A DNA stretch of 64,000 bases from Bufo bufo. Lineage: Eukaryota; Chordata; Amphibia; Anura; Bufonidae. The stretch lies in assembly GCF_905171765.1 (NCBI RefSeq), contig NC_053392.1:341279010-341343009 (forward strand). Reading direction: 5' to 3'. Shown here one piece after another: positions 33,062-44,384 of this stretch (position 1 is its first letter; each line of letters opens with the position of its first letter). A program made the translations under genes and the position numbers. The notes beneath the pieces are model-generated. The model ran no database searches. It was not told the DNA's origin and saw nothing but the letters and a program-made list of their open reading frames with translations.

Positions 33062-33635
33062 TAGTGTTGATCGAGCACCGTAGTGCTTGAAGGCTCGGGC
33101 CGAACACATTGTGATATTCAGGTGCTCGACCGAGCACCCCAGTATAATGGAACTCAATGGGAGAACCCCAGCATTAAACCAGGTACCCCCTGCACTGAAG
33201 AGGGGAGGGTGCCTGGTTCATAAGAAAATGTCAGAAATTGTTGGTAACACCACCGAAATGGTTCTGTAACACCATGGGGAGGATGTATGGATGCATCTTG
33301 GACTCGCTGGTTGCTGCTGGGAACTATGTTGTTCAAATAGTATGCCACTTTTACATAATGACAATAATACGCTCAAAACCAAGGAGAAAACAAAATCTAT
33401 TTTAGAGGAAAAATTTATAGAAAACATTTTTTCCTGAATATTTACTTGTATATAAAGTGCAAGTGCTGCCAAAAATTACAAGGAAGATGCACTCCGATAC
33501 ACCCTTAGTTACACATAAAGGAGGGCATCATACACACCCTTTAAAAATTATGATTGATGGCCTGCTGGTGACCCTCAAAAACATTAGGAGCAATGTCCTG
33601 CTGATCTGACCATCTAAAACATTATGGACGGGTGG

Positions 33636-33935
33636 CCTGCTGCCGCTTTGGTGACTCTAGTTAACCTGGGGCCGATAGCACGCCCCCGTGACGGCGACGA
33701 TCCATTCGGATGTAAGGCCTATCAACTTTCGATGCAATTATCAGCTCAAAACCATTGTAAACTACGGGTAACGGGGAATCAGTGTTTGATTCCGGAGAGG
33801 GAGCCTGAGAAACGGCTAACACATCCAAGGAAGGCAAGCGGGTGTCACGCAAATCACACACTCCCGACTCGTGGAGGTAGTGACGATAAATAACAATACA
33901 GGACTTTTAAGATGCCCTGTTATTAAAATGAGTAA
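33636..33935 (+). pseudogene. 18S rRNA-derived block 1 inside hAT copy A
   Basis: From CCGCTTTGGTGACTCTAG through CGTGACGGCGACGATCCATT, TATCAACTTTCGATG, GGGTAACGGGGAATCAG, GAGAGGGAGCCTGAGAAACG, ACATCCAAGGAAGGCAAG and AATAACAATACAGGACT, the sequence follows the order and wording of vertebrate 18S rRNA (the 5' domain, about 300 bp, sense strand), with substitutions and short indels. It is not a functional rRNA. It sits between copies of the GGCCTGCTG subrepeat of the hAT 5' region. Identification is from memory of conserved 18S sequence. Confidence 0.88.
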
Positions 33936-34004
33936 CAAAAAATTACAGGGAATGTCACTGCGGTATTTTGGATGAGGAAACGTTATACAGGAGAGGCCCT
34001 GCTG

Positions 34005-34180
34005 CCGCTTTGTTGACTCTAGATAACTTCTGCCTGATCGCACGTCACCGTGACGTCCACGATCCATTTGGATATCTTCCCTATCAACTTTTGATTTTCT
34101 TTTATGCGCCTAATATGGTGACCACTGGTAATGGGGAATCATTGTTCGATTTCAGAGAGGGAGCCTGATAAACGGCTACA
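34005..34180 (+). pseudogene. 18S rRNA-derived block 2, shorter and more diverged
   Basis: It starts at the same point as block 1 (CCGCTTTGTTGACTCTAGAT) and runs through CACGTCACCGTGACGTCCAC, CCCTATCAACTTTTGAT, ATGCGCCTAATATGGTGACC, GGTAATGGGGAATCA and GAGAGGGAGCCTGATAAACG. Some positions (GCGCCTAATATGGTGACCAC) keep 18S bases that block 1 has lost, so block 2 is not simply a copy of block 1 as it is today. Confidence 0.85.
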
Positions 34181-34195
34181 GCTACTACTTCAAAG

Positions 34196-34560
34196 CAAGG
34201 CAGCATGAGTTGCGGGTCTGCAGGTGAGCTGACCCTGTAACAGATTTGAGTTGCGGGCCTGCAGGTAAGCTGACCCTGTAAAAGATTTTAGATGCGGGCC
34301 TGCTGGTGATCTGACCCTGTAAAACATTATATGCGAGTGCCTGCGGGTGAGCTGACCCTGTAAAACATTATATACGAGGGCCTGCAGCTGAGCTGACCTT
34401 CTAAAAAATTATATGCGAGGGCCTGCATGTGAGCTGACCCTGTAAAATATTTGACTCGCAGGCCTGTATGTGAGTTGACCCAGTAAAAGATTTGAGTTGT
34501 GGGCCTGCAGGTGAGCTGACCTAGTAAAAGATTTTAGGTGCGGGCCTACTGGTGAGCTGA
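34196..34560 (+). repeat. 41-bp subrepeat array in the hAT 5' region
   Basis: The unit resembles GCGGGCCTGCAGGTGAGCTG followed by ACCCTGTAAAAGATTT. About eight to nine diverged copies. The same unit recurs at 35565-36060. Confidence 0.85.
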
Positions 34561-35420
34561 AACCCAACTTGATTTTGATGGTTGCATTAATCTGCAAGTG
34601 ACCGTCATATAGCTCTACAGATTTCTTTCCACCTGCATCTTTCTCAACAATCTGTGGCCTCAGTCTTTTATCCATACTAAGTCATTGTGCCACTATGTGG
34701 CCTCCTCATGCTGTCATCTCCACACCATGTCACCTTGCCACTCATTTTTATCACCATACTGCTGCTAATGCTGCTTAAAAGGCACTAAAGTGATCACCAG
34801 GCTCACAATTTAATTAAGGTTTTGGAATCGATAAACCCAACTTGCTTTTGTGGGCTGCATCAGTGGTGTAGCTAGAAATGACTGGTCCCCACAACAAATT
34901 TTTGAATGTGGCTCCATCCCACAGTAATGTTTTAGAGACCCCTTCCTTTCATGCCTCCCCGATTCCTGTGGTTAGTAACGATTGCTCTCTCAGACCAGGC
35001 CCGGCAGCTGTTCCATTCGTTTTATACACTGTCTATACTGTCACTGTATATCATTTTATTGTGTAATACTGTTGAGGGGTCCCTGACGAAATCCTTTAGT
35101 CCTCCTCCTCCTGGATGGGCCCCTTCTGGATCAGGGCCCCAGGCTTCCCCTGCTTCCCCTATAGCTATGCCCCTGGTCTGCATTAATCTGCAGGTGACCG
35201 TGATACAGCTCCACAGATTCTTTCCATCTGCATCTTTCTAAACATTCTGTGGCCTTAGTTTTTTATCCAGACTCAGTCATTGTGCCACTATGTGGTCTTC
35301 TCATGTTGCCATCTCCACACAATGTCACCTTGCCACTCATTTTTATAACCATGCTGCTGCTGATGCTGCTTAAAAGGCCTTAAAGTGATCACCATGCCCA
35401 CAATCTAATTAAGGTTTTAC
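34560..35420 (+). repeat. Tandem duplication of a 270-bp hAT segment
   Basis: A segment with AACCCAACTTG, GCATTAATCTGCA, TTTCTTTCCACCTGCATC and GTCACCTTGCCACTCATTTT occurs at about 34560-34831 and again at 34832-35420, the second copy being split by a 315-bp MITE. Part of the unit resembles the 54-bp minisatellite found at the element's other end. Confidence 0.8.
34853..35183. mobile_element. hAT MITE, 315 bp, with 8-bp duplication
   Basis: Element 34861-35175, with ends CAGTGGTGTAGCTA and TAGCTATGCCCCTG (inverted with two mismatches). Flanks GGCTGCAT (34853-34860) and GTCTGCAT (35176-35183) differ by one base. Excision restores the 270-bp repeat unit. Confidence 0.82.
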
Positions 35421-35564
35421 GCACAAAACCAAAGTAAAAAATTGATTTTATAGGAAAAATTTATTGAAAACATTCTTTCTGCCAAAAATGCTGCCAAAAA
35501 TTACAAGGAAGAGGCACTCCGATACAACCTGTATATCACATAAAGGAGGGCCTCATTCACATTA

Positions 35565-36070
35565 AGGTTGCGGTCCTGCAGGTGAGCTGACCCTGTAAAA
35601 GATTTGAGTTGAGGGTCTGCAGGTGAGCTGACCCTGTAAAAGATTTGAGTTGCAGGCCTGCAGGTGAGCTGACCCTGTAAAAGATTTGATTTACGGGCAT
35701 GCAGGTGAGCTGACCCTGTAAAATATTTGAATTGTGGGCCTGCAGGTGAGCAGACCCTGTAAAAAATTTGATGTAAGAGCCTGCTGGTGGGTGGACCCTG
35801 TAAAAAAAATTTATGTGAGGGCCTGCTAGTGAGCGGACCCTCTAAAAAAATTTGAAGTGAGGGTCTGCTGGTGAGCGGACCGTCTAAAAATTTTTATATG
35901 AGGGCCTGCTGGTGAGCAGACCCTGTAAAAAATTTGATGTGAGGGCCTGCTGGTGAGCAGAACCTCTAAAAAACTAGATGTGAGGGCCTGCTGGTGAGCG
36001 GACCCTCTAAAAAATTCGATGTGAGGGCCTGCTGGTGAGCGGACCATCTAAAAAATTATATTCGAAGGCC
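35565..36070 (+). repeat. Second 41-bp subrepeat array
   Basis: A continuation of the same unit; later copies read GAGGGCCTGCTGGTGAGCGG ACCCTCTAAAAAATT. About twelve copies, increasingly homogeneous to the right. Confidence 0.85.
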
Positions 36071-36229
36071 ATATATGCGAGGACATTATATGTGACGAAT
36101 AAGCAATGCATGTTGATATGACCGAAGAGGAGGATGAGAAAAGGAAGATTCAACCATATACCATATTGTAAGCAGTGAGCGTTTGAGAAGACACAGAAGT
36201 GGGATGGTGACGCTTATAATAGCGTTATC

Positions 36230-36700
36230 GCCATATGCACTTCACTGGTTCATTTATTTCTGCTAAAAGCGTTTACTGGCCTATTTCAGTACAAAAAGAA
36301 AAATATATTCTGAGTTCACTTCTGCAGTTATATGTGTTGAAAGCGTTTAGTGGCCTATTTCAGTACAGAAAGAAAAAAATATACGCACTCCACTGGTGCA
36401 TTTATTTCAGGAAAAAGCGTTTAGTGGCCTATTACAGTACAGAAAGAAAAATATATACACACTTCACTGGTGCATTTATTTTTGCTAAAAGCGTTTACTG
36501 GCCTATTTCAGTACAAAAAGAAAAATATATTCTCATTTCATTTCTGAAGTTATATTTGTTGAAAGCATTTAGTGGCCTATTTTAGTACAGAAAGAAAAAA
36601 ATATACACATTTCACTGGTGCATTTATTTCTGGAAAAAGCGTTTAGTAGCTTATTTCAGTACAGAAAGAAAAAAATATACGCACTTCACTGGTGCACTTA
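36230..36700 (+). repeat. Subrepeat array with AAAGCGTTTAGTGGCC
   Basis: Units with GCATTTATTTCTGG, AAAAGCGTTTAGTGGCC and CAGTACAGAAAGAAAAA, repeated about six times. The last unit is interrupted by the MITE at 36701 and resumes at 37235. Confidence 0.85.
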
Positions 36701-37234
36701 AGCTACTTTCACACTTGCGGCAGTGTGATCCGGCGGGCAGTTCCGTCGTCGGAACTGCCCGCCGGATCCGCCGATCTGCCGCTGACTGAAAGCATTTGTG
36801 AGACGGATCCGGGTGCGGATCTGTCTCACAAATGCATTGCAAGGACGGATCCGTCTCTCCGCTTGTCATGCGGACCGACGGATCCGTCTTGTACATTTTT
36901 TAACATTTTTACCGATCTGCGCATGCCGGAACGACGGATCCGGCTTTCCGGTATTCTGAATCCTAATTCATTCCTGAGGGAAAAAATGCCGGATCCGGCG
37001 TTCAGGCAAGTCTTCAGTTTTTTTCGCCGGAGAGAAAACCGTAGCATGCTGCGGTTTTCTCTTTTGACTGATCAGTCAAAACTACTGAACTGAAGACATC
37101 CTGATGCAAACTGATCGGATTACTCTCCATTCAGAATGCATGGGGATAAAACTGATCAGTTCTTTTCCGGTATAGAGCCCCTGTGACGGAACTCTATGCC
37201 GGAAAAGAACAACGCAAGTGTGAAAGTAGCCTTA
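36698..37234. mobile_element. Complete PIF/Harbinger-type MITE, TTA duplication
   Basis: Ends AGCTACTTTCACACTTGCG and its complement CGCAAGTGTGAAAGTAGCC, flanked by TTA at 36698-36700 and 37232-37234. Taking out the MITE and one TTA gives GGTGCACTTATTTGTGG, matching neighbouring subrepeat units, so the insertion site is confirmed. The body contains many GGATCCG palindromes. Non-coding. Confidence 0.9.
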
Positions 37235-37344
37235 TTTGTGGCAAAAGCGTTTAGTGGCTTATTTCAGAACAAAAATAAAAATATATTTTGTCGCTTTTAG
37301 GGGTGTTTTGATTTGCTTTTAATTTATTTAGTTCAGGTAAAAGT

Positions 37345-40300
37345 ATGTCAGAAAGGGAAGTGCCAGGCCATGCAGAGAGGAATGGCAGAGGCATATATGT
37401 TTCTGGCGCAGGCAGAGGTCGCAGCAGAGTAAGAGAGCATGGCAGCAGGAGTCGCAGCGAGAGGCCTGAGCTCCCAGTGTCATCTATCGGTCGTGTCTTG
37501 ACCAGCAACCCAGCGGTTCTTGATTGGTTAACTTGTTAATCTACTTCATCCCAATTGACATCAGACACCCCCAGGTAACAGTTGGTGGGTTCGTCAGACA
37601 CAACCCTTAGTTGGCATGGCCCGGGAGCAGGCCCTGTGCTCTCACCTGTCCTCAACCTGCCTCTGTCCTCTTCTGTTCCCTCACCCAGAGAAGTATTACA
37701 TGCTGTGGGCTCAGCTCCACTTTTCCACGAGGAAGAGCTACTAGAGGACAGTCGGCAGCTACTGACCAGCCAAGATGTGGCGGAGACATCCTCCGCTTCC
37801 TCCACTAGGCGGGCAAGTAGTAATGAGGAGAGTGACGTGGGAGGTGGTGTTGTGAGTGGCCAGGCTCCTGACCCAGAGACCGTTGAGGAGGACATCAGTG
37901 ACGTGCAGACACTGCTTGATGGTGATGAAGCCGATCGCACTTGGGAGCCAGGAGAAGAGGGTGGCAGCTTGTCAATCATCATCAGGAGAAGAGGGTGGCA
38001 GCTTGTCCATGAGCCAGCAAGTCAATAGGGTGGCCGGGAGTCAGCAGGGTGGCAGCAGTGGGAGGTCAGGAGCCAAATGTGCCTAGGGTAGACCACCTGC
38101 TTCGCAGAAGCCTACCTGCCCAGGAAGTAGTGGTGCAGGGGTTCACGGAGGCAGCGGCGGTAGCCGTCAGTCAGTGCGGACTGTTGGGGGAAAAATCACC
38201 TACTCTGAGGTGGCAGTATTTTGTTAATGCGCCGGAGGAGGTGAACGTGGCCATACTGTATGTATCTTCTGCTGGTCCAGATGCTCCTCCTCCGCCTTGT
38301 CAGTCATTCTTTCAGCAATCGATCACCGAAGCGATTGCCAAGAGACAGCAGTATGCGTGCACGCATCCAAAGGTGCAGAATCTGAAAGTGCTCCTGTCCA
38401 AGTTGCTGGTGCTGCAGTCCCTCCCTTTCCAAGTGGCAGACTTTGCACCTTTCAGAGAGCTGATGGCTTGCGCTGATCCGAAAAAGGCAGTACCAGCCCT
38501 GCACAAATATGTAGAACAGAAGGTGAGCCAGTCCTTGAGCCTGTCGGTGTCTGCCAAAGTACATGGCAGCGCCGACGTGTGGAGCTGTAACTACAGTCAG
38601 GGACAGTACATATCCTTTACGGCCCACTGGGTGAATGTGGTTTCTGCACAGCCACACCAGCAACTTGGCCAGGTCACGCCACTTCCGCCTCCACGTTGTC
38701 ACGCCATTGGTCCTGCAACAATGTCCGCCTCTGCCTCCTCATCCTTCATCATGTCCTCAGCCTCCACTGCAGGGACAAGTCACAGTGCCCCTCCAGCATA
38801 CCACATGTGCAGGGAACTGCGGTGTCACGCTGTTCTGCACCTGGTTTGCCTTGACGAACGAAGTCACACAGGGGAGGAACTGCTCGGTGTGATTAATCAA
38901 GAAATCGATTCCTGGCTTTCTCCGCAACAACTGAAAATCGGAACCATAGTGACCCACAACAGGAAGAACATGCTGTCTGCGCTGCATCAAGGAAGGCTGA
39001 GCCATGCGCCCTGCATGGCACAAGTGTTCAATCTGGTTGTCAAGCGGTTCCTGAAGTCTTCCACCCATCTGCAAGTCATCCTAAAAATGGGCAGGGAACT
39101 TTAAATGCACTTCAGTCACTTATACACCACAAAGCATACCCTCCTTGAGCTGCAGCAGCATAACGGCATCCACCCTCCATATGTTGGGCCGACTGTATAA
39201 ACAGAGAAAGGCCATCAACGATTTCTTGATGATGCAAGCGGATAGGAGTACTCCCCTGTGTAACTTCGATGTTAGCAAGTAACATCTCATGCGTGACATC
39301 TGCCATTTGCTCAGGCCTTTTGAGGACGCCACGTTATTTGTCAGTCGCCAGGACTACGGGCTGAACAACGTCATTCCACTGCTTCATGTCGTGGAACAGA
39401 TGGTGGTAACAATGGCCGGTCAGGGGACTGGAGATGTGGCGCCTAGATCTCATGGCCACATGAGCCCTGTGAGGGCTGAACTAGAAGAGGAGGAAGAGGG
39501 GGAAGAGGACATTGGAGCACAGGCAATGTGTAGCGAAATGGGTGGTTTTTCTACTCAGGTGACAGGAAAGGAGGAGCAGGAGCAGCCAGAGGAGCTACAG
39601 GGAGATGAGGAAGACAAGACAGAGGACCCAGACACACCATTGCAGTATGCAGTGGAGTGGCAGGGAGTCCCTCTGAGTCACTTTCACAAATGGCCAGATA
39701 CATGCTCACTTGCTTGCGTAGTGACAGCCTAATTGTCAGCATTCGTCAGAGGGATGACTTCTGGCTCTCCACCTTGTTGGACCCCTGCTACCGTTCCAGA
39801 ATGGGGGCTTTTTTTTACACCCACTGAGAGTGAGGACAAACTGAACTACTACAGAGACATCCTATTTAGTCAGTTGGCTGCTGCCTATCTGCACCATCGT
39901 CAATCCTCTCGCAGGTCTGACCGGGGGGCGCTCGCGTTCCACTGCCATGGCTGCTGGGGATGGTTGGGGTGGCAGGAGCAGTACCAGCTCTATTAGCAGC
40001 AGCCTGAGTCTATAGTCGCTGATGAGTAGCTTTCTTCACCCGCATAGTGAAGAAACTACTCACCAGCAGCAGCAGGTAGACCTGGAGCAGGACCTGAACC
40101 AGCAGGTGGTGGCATACATGGACAGCACCCTGCTACCCCACATTGAAGATCCACTGGACTACTGGGCAGCTAAACTAGATTTGTGGCCGCAACTATCAGA
40201 GCTTGCCCTGGAAAAGCTGTCCTGCCCGGCCAGTATTGTGGCATCAGAGCTGGTGTTTAATGCGGCGGGGGCCATAGTTACCTCAAGGAGAACTCGCCTG

Positions 40301-40360
40301 TCCACCAAAAATGTGGAGAGACTGACCTTTGTCAAGATAAATCAGGCATGGATCAGCTAG
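37345..40360 (+). pseudogene. hAT transposase, copy A, decayed
   Basis: The N-terminus MSEREVPGHAERNGRG is followed by an acidic, Ser-rich region (37582-38028). A damaged BED-like segment appears as LRWQYFVNAPEEVNVAI (about 38200). The catalytic region shows LPFQVADFAPFRELMA, SADVWSCNYSQGQYISFTAH with the first acidic residue, and VTHNRKNMLSALHQ, where hAT enzymes normally have Asp-Asn, so the second Asp is His here. After frameshifts (39100-39290) come LLRPFEDATLFVS and the C-terminal dimerisation domain DPLDYWAAKLDLWPQLSELA, with SRRTRLSTKNVERLTF (40148-40345). Multiple breaks make it inactive. Confidence 0.88.
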
Positions 40361-40849
40361 GGTTTCCTACCACCAATTCCTGATGCATCAGACTAGATCA
40401 TCCATGGTGCCACACCAACACTTTGACAAAAAAGACCGGTTTCTCCTGGCTAGAGATGGCCTCGCGGTTCACCCGACGGTCGTTTCGCGGCGAACTTTGC
40501 TCGTTCGCGATTCGCCGAACATGCAAACATGTGGCGATATTCGCACGTGCCATATTTTTTTGCATAGCGCCGAACTTTGACCCATGACACATCCATCAGG
40601 TGGGACAGGACAGCCAATTAAGACGTTTCACCACATGGACACACCCCCTACCCTATAAATAAACCCAATTTGGCAGCCATTTTACATTCAGTTTTTTGCC
40701 AGTGTAGGGAGAGGTTTGCTGTGTGGAGCAGGGACAGACTGTTAGTGACACCAAACGCTAGCTGATAGGGCTACAAAAATCCTTTTAAGGACTGGAATAG
40801 GTGTGCTATCGATAGGTGTGACATACAGAGGGGTGTGATATACTTATAA

Positions 40850-41740
40850 TATACTTTCTAACATAGAAAGTATATTATAGTGCATTTGTATTGTGCAGCA
40901 GTTGTGTGCGGTTCTGCTGAGATACCGCAGCTAGATAGAGGGACAAACTCTATTGGAATAACTATTTGCAACTGGTGTAATATACCTGTTTGCCCCCCCA
41001 AAAAAATCTGATTGAGGAGTGTGATATACCTGTAATATACCTTCTAACATAGATAGTATATTATAGTGCATTTGTATTGTGCAGCAGTTGTGTGCGATGT
41101 TGCTGAGATACCGCAGCTAGATAGTGGGACAAACGCTATTGGAATAAGTAATTGCAACTGGTGTGATATACCTGTTGCCCCCAAAAAAACTGATTAAGGG
41201 GTGCGATATACCTGCTTCCACAAAATTTTTATTGTGGGGTGTGATTCGCCGGCTTCCACAAAATACTGATTGATGGGTTTGATATACCAGCTTCCAGAAA
41301 ATAATTATTATTTGGTTCTATTTACCTGTTTCCGCAAAATACTGATACAGAGTATTGATATACCGGCTTCCACCAAATATTGATTGAGGCCTGCGATACA
41401 CTGGCTTCCACCAAATATTGATTAAGGAGTTTGATTTACTGGCTTCCAGCAAATACTCATTATTGGGTTCTGTATACCTGTTTCCACAAAATACTGATAG
41501 AGGGTATTGATATAGAGGCTTCCACCAAATATTGATTGAGGCCTGCAATACACCAGCTTCCACAAAATATTTATTAAGGGGTTTGATTTACCGGCTTCCA
41601 GCAAATACTCATTATTGGGTTTTATATACCTGTTTCCACAAAATACTGATAGAAGGTATTGATATACCGGCTTCCACAAAATATTGATTGAGGCCTGCAA
41701 TATACCTGCTTCCACAAAAACTGCTCTTCTATAGGGACTT
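40850..41740 (+). repeat. Leader subrepeats of the second hAT
   Basis: Two copies of a segment of about 180 bp with GTATATTATAGTGCATTTGT and GAGATACCGCAGCTAGATAG (about 40865 and 41050), then about nine units of roughly 60 bp with CCGGCTTCCACAAAATATTG (41160-41720). Confidence 0.85.
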
Positions 41741-41838
41741 TGTCACAGGTTTATTTTTTTAATGACAAGCAGAGGAAGAGTCAGGCTATTCCGCAGGAGT
41801 GGTAGGGGTCGGGCAGTTGCACCAGGCCGGAGCCTAAG

Positions 41839-43003
41839 TTGGAAGTTGAAGAAGTACGTGTAATTACGGTAAAGGACGCACCAGAGTTGGTTGAGTGGCT
41901 CACTCAGCCTTCCGCTTCTGCACTCTCCTCATCCTCTGTATCAGCACCATCCTTACTCTTTGCTGTGTGCACCCCCAAAGACACCACCACCACAACCATC
42001 ATAGCCCCTCCACTCAGAGGAATAATTTTCCCATCCATTCCTAGACCTTACCGATTTGCAGCCATTCTTGGCATCGGATGAGGAAGAGGAGGTAGCAACG
42101 TCCGCCACCCTTGCACGGTCACATCTGGCACTCCAAGGACGCCAGCGCATGGCTCCGCAGTGTGGGCTTTTTTTAACGTGTCAGCTGCTGACAATAGTGT
42201 TGCCATCTGCAGCCTGTGCTTTCAACGTATAAGTTGCAGTAAGCCCAGCACTCAACTAGGGATGACCACCTTAAGAAGGCACCTGGCCTCCCATCCCAGA
42301 GCCCAGTGGGAGCAACATCGTAGAACCTACAAAGCCTCACTCCCGGCACTCCACGTCCTGCCTCTTCTCCTTCTCCTTCCCCTCTCTCCTCCAATTTGTC
42401 CTCCACTCCACTTTCCACCGTGCCGTCGTCTGGCAAAAGGCAGGCTTCCGTGGCCCAAATGTTCGAACGTAAAAAGTTGATGACGCTGGATAACCCTCTT
42501 GCCCAACGGTTGACTGCCTGCTTGTCGGAACTGCTAGCTTGCCAACTACTGCCATATAAACTGGTGGACTCAGAAGCCTATAGAAAATTTGTGGCCATTG
42601 GCACACCACCAGCCTCAGGAAACGCCTAGACCGACAGATATCCGTCTACATCGGGTTAGCGGCCGATGTGGACGCTCTGAGAAGTGAGGAACCCCTTGTC
42701 TACTGGATGTGCCGGCTTGACCTGTAGCCAGAGCTGGCACAATTTGCCATGGGACTCTTGGCTTGCCCCTCGTCGAGTGTCCTGTCCGAAAGGACGTTCA
42801 GCGCAGCAGGGGAATTCGTGACTGACAAGCACACTCGCCTAGCTCACGACAGTGTGGACTACCTCACATTTCTAAAAATGAATGAGGCATGGATCTCGGA
42901 GGAATTCAACACCTGTGACGACCACATTTATTTGAATTTCCTCATTCCAGCCCACACATATCCGCCACCACACAGAACAAATAATGGTCCCTGTCTTATG
43001 TAA
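41839..43003 (+). pseudogene. hAT transposase remnant: BED zinc finger and C-terminal dimerisation domain
   Basis: An N-terminal segment (EVRVITVKDAPELVEWL) leads to a BED finger at about 42160-42300: WAFFNVSAADNSVAICSLCF with Cys pair, then LRRHLASHP with the His pair. A short helical piece (ARQ-like AQRLTACLSELLACQLLPYK, 42500-42560) follows. The catalytic core is then missing, and the frame resumes with EEPLVYWMCRL and LACPSSSVLSERTFSAAGEF, TRLAHDSVDYLTFLKMNEAW (42680-42900), the hAT dimerisation domain. Loss of the core makes this a non-autonomous derivative. Confidence 0.88.
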
Positions 43004-43049
43004 ATACAGCGGCATAAAAGGCCTTTTCTGTCCAGTGAATGCCTAATGT

Positions 43050-44000
43050 TTGGGGCCACGGAGGAATTCAATACCTGTTACGACCACGTGTTATCGATTT
43101 TCAACTATTATCATTTGGGGTTTTTTCAAGAGGGGGGATTTTGTTAGCCATGTTTTTAATCCAATTATATATTTTTAGTTCTTTTAAACATATGTATTTG
43201 ACATGTGTTTGTACTGGCCTGCAGTAAAATTGATGTCCAATGACCGTCTAATATACCTGCAGCCACATAATCACTTGTTCTTTTCTGTACGTTGAATGAA
43301 TTTATTTTTGGGTCCTGTACTACACTGGCCTGCATTAAAGTTGTTATCCAATGACCGTCTAATATACTTCCAGCCACATAATCACTTGATCTTTTCTGTA
43401 CGTTGAATGCCTAATTTTTGGGGCCTGTAGTCCACTGGCCTGCAGTAAAATTTATATCCATCGACCGTCTAATATATCTTCAGCCACATAATCACTTGAT
43501 CTTTTCTCTACGGGGAATGCATAATTTTTGGGGCCTGTAATCTAGCTTGCCAACAGTAAAATTATTATACGGTGACCGCCTAATGTACCTCCAGCCACAT
43601 TATCAATTGTTATTTTCTGTACTGTTAATGAATAATTTTTGGGGCCTTTAGTCCACTGGCCTGCAGTAAAATTGATATACATCGACTGTCTAATACACCT
43701 CCAGCCACATAATCACTTGATCTTTTATGTACGGTGAATGCATAATTTTTGTGGCCTGTAATCTAACTGATCAACAGTAAAATTGTACCTCCAGCCACAT
43801 ATCAATTGATATCCAATGACCGTCTAATATACCTCCAGCCACATAATCACGTTTTCTGTCCGGTGAATCAATAATTTTGGGGGCCTATAGTCCACTGGCC
43901 TGCAGTAAAATTGTTATCCATTGACCGTCTTATATACCTCCAGCCACATAATCACTTGATGTTTTCTGTCCGGTGAATGCCTAATGTTTGGGGCCTGTAC
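43050..44000 (+). repeat. Tandem array of about 120-bp units, 3' part of the second hAT
   Basis: The unit carries CTGGCCTGCAGTAAAATTG, GACCGTCTAATATACCTCC and AGCCACATAATCACTTGAT. About eight diverged copies. Confidence 0.85.
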
Positions 44001-44384
44001 TCCCGTGGTCTAAAATAAAATTTTCTTAGGCTCCAACAGGGCACATTTTTGACAGTTTCCCTTTAAGACGCATAAAAATGGCCCCTGATTAAAATACATA
44101 TTTTTTGACTGAATTTTTGCCATTGATCCCCCTCTGGTATGTCACTGTCCATGTTTGGGGGATGATTTTTTCTTCTAGTAAGTATTTGGTGGCTGAAAAT
44201 ATGATCCGAAGGTTTTTCTGGTTCACCTGCTATTAAAGTGAATGGGGCCCGCCGCGAACTTGCATTTGATCGAGTACTACTCTGATGCTACCACCCGTCT
44301 GATGCCACACATCTGATGCCTAGTGCTTCTTCTTTCAACCACCTACATCAGCGGGTACTGGTATTGCCACCCACAGCCCCACAC

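Larger units (their letters stand above)
40449..44276 (+). mobile_element. Second hAT element with BED finger, internally deleted
   Basis: The left end CTAGAGATGGCC with repeated TTCGCG/CGCGAA motifs (40449-40530) is a frog hAT terminus. A 5' leader (40550-41740), coding remnants (41839-43003), and a 3' array of about 120-bp units (43050-44000) follow. The right end, near CCGCGAACTTGCATTTGATC (44250-44276), is not cleanly inverted to the left. It lies between the transposase and the 3' minisatellite of copy A, so I infer it inserted there; a target duplication is not clear. Confidence 0.65.

Noticed and set aside
33770..33800. tRNA-like T-arm (GTTTGATTCCGGAG)
   Set aside because: It lies in the middle of the 18S-derived block, where 18S itself has GGTTCGATTCC. 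No acceptor or anticodon arm fits.
37536..37982. 148-codon frame opposite the hAT N-terminal region
   Set aside because: It is the antisense shadow of the Ser/Glu-rich transposase N-terminus, which is matched on the sense strand by copy B.
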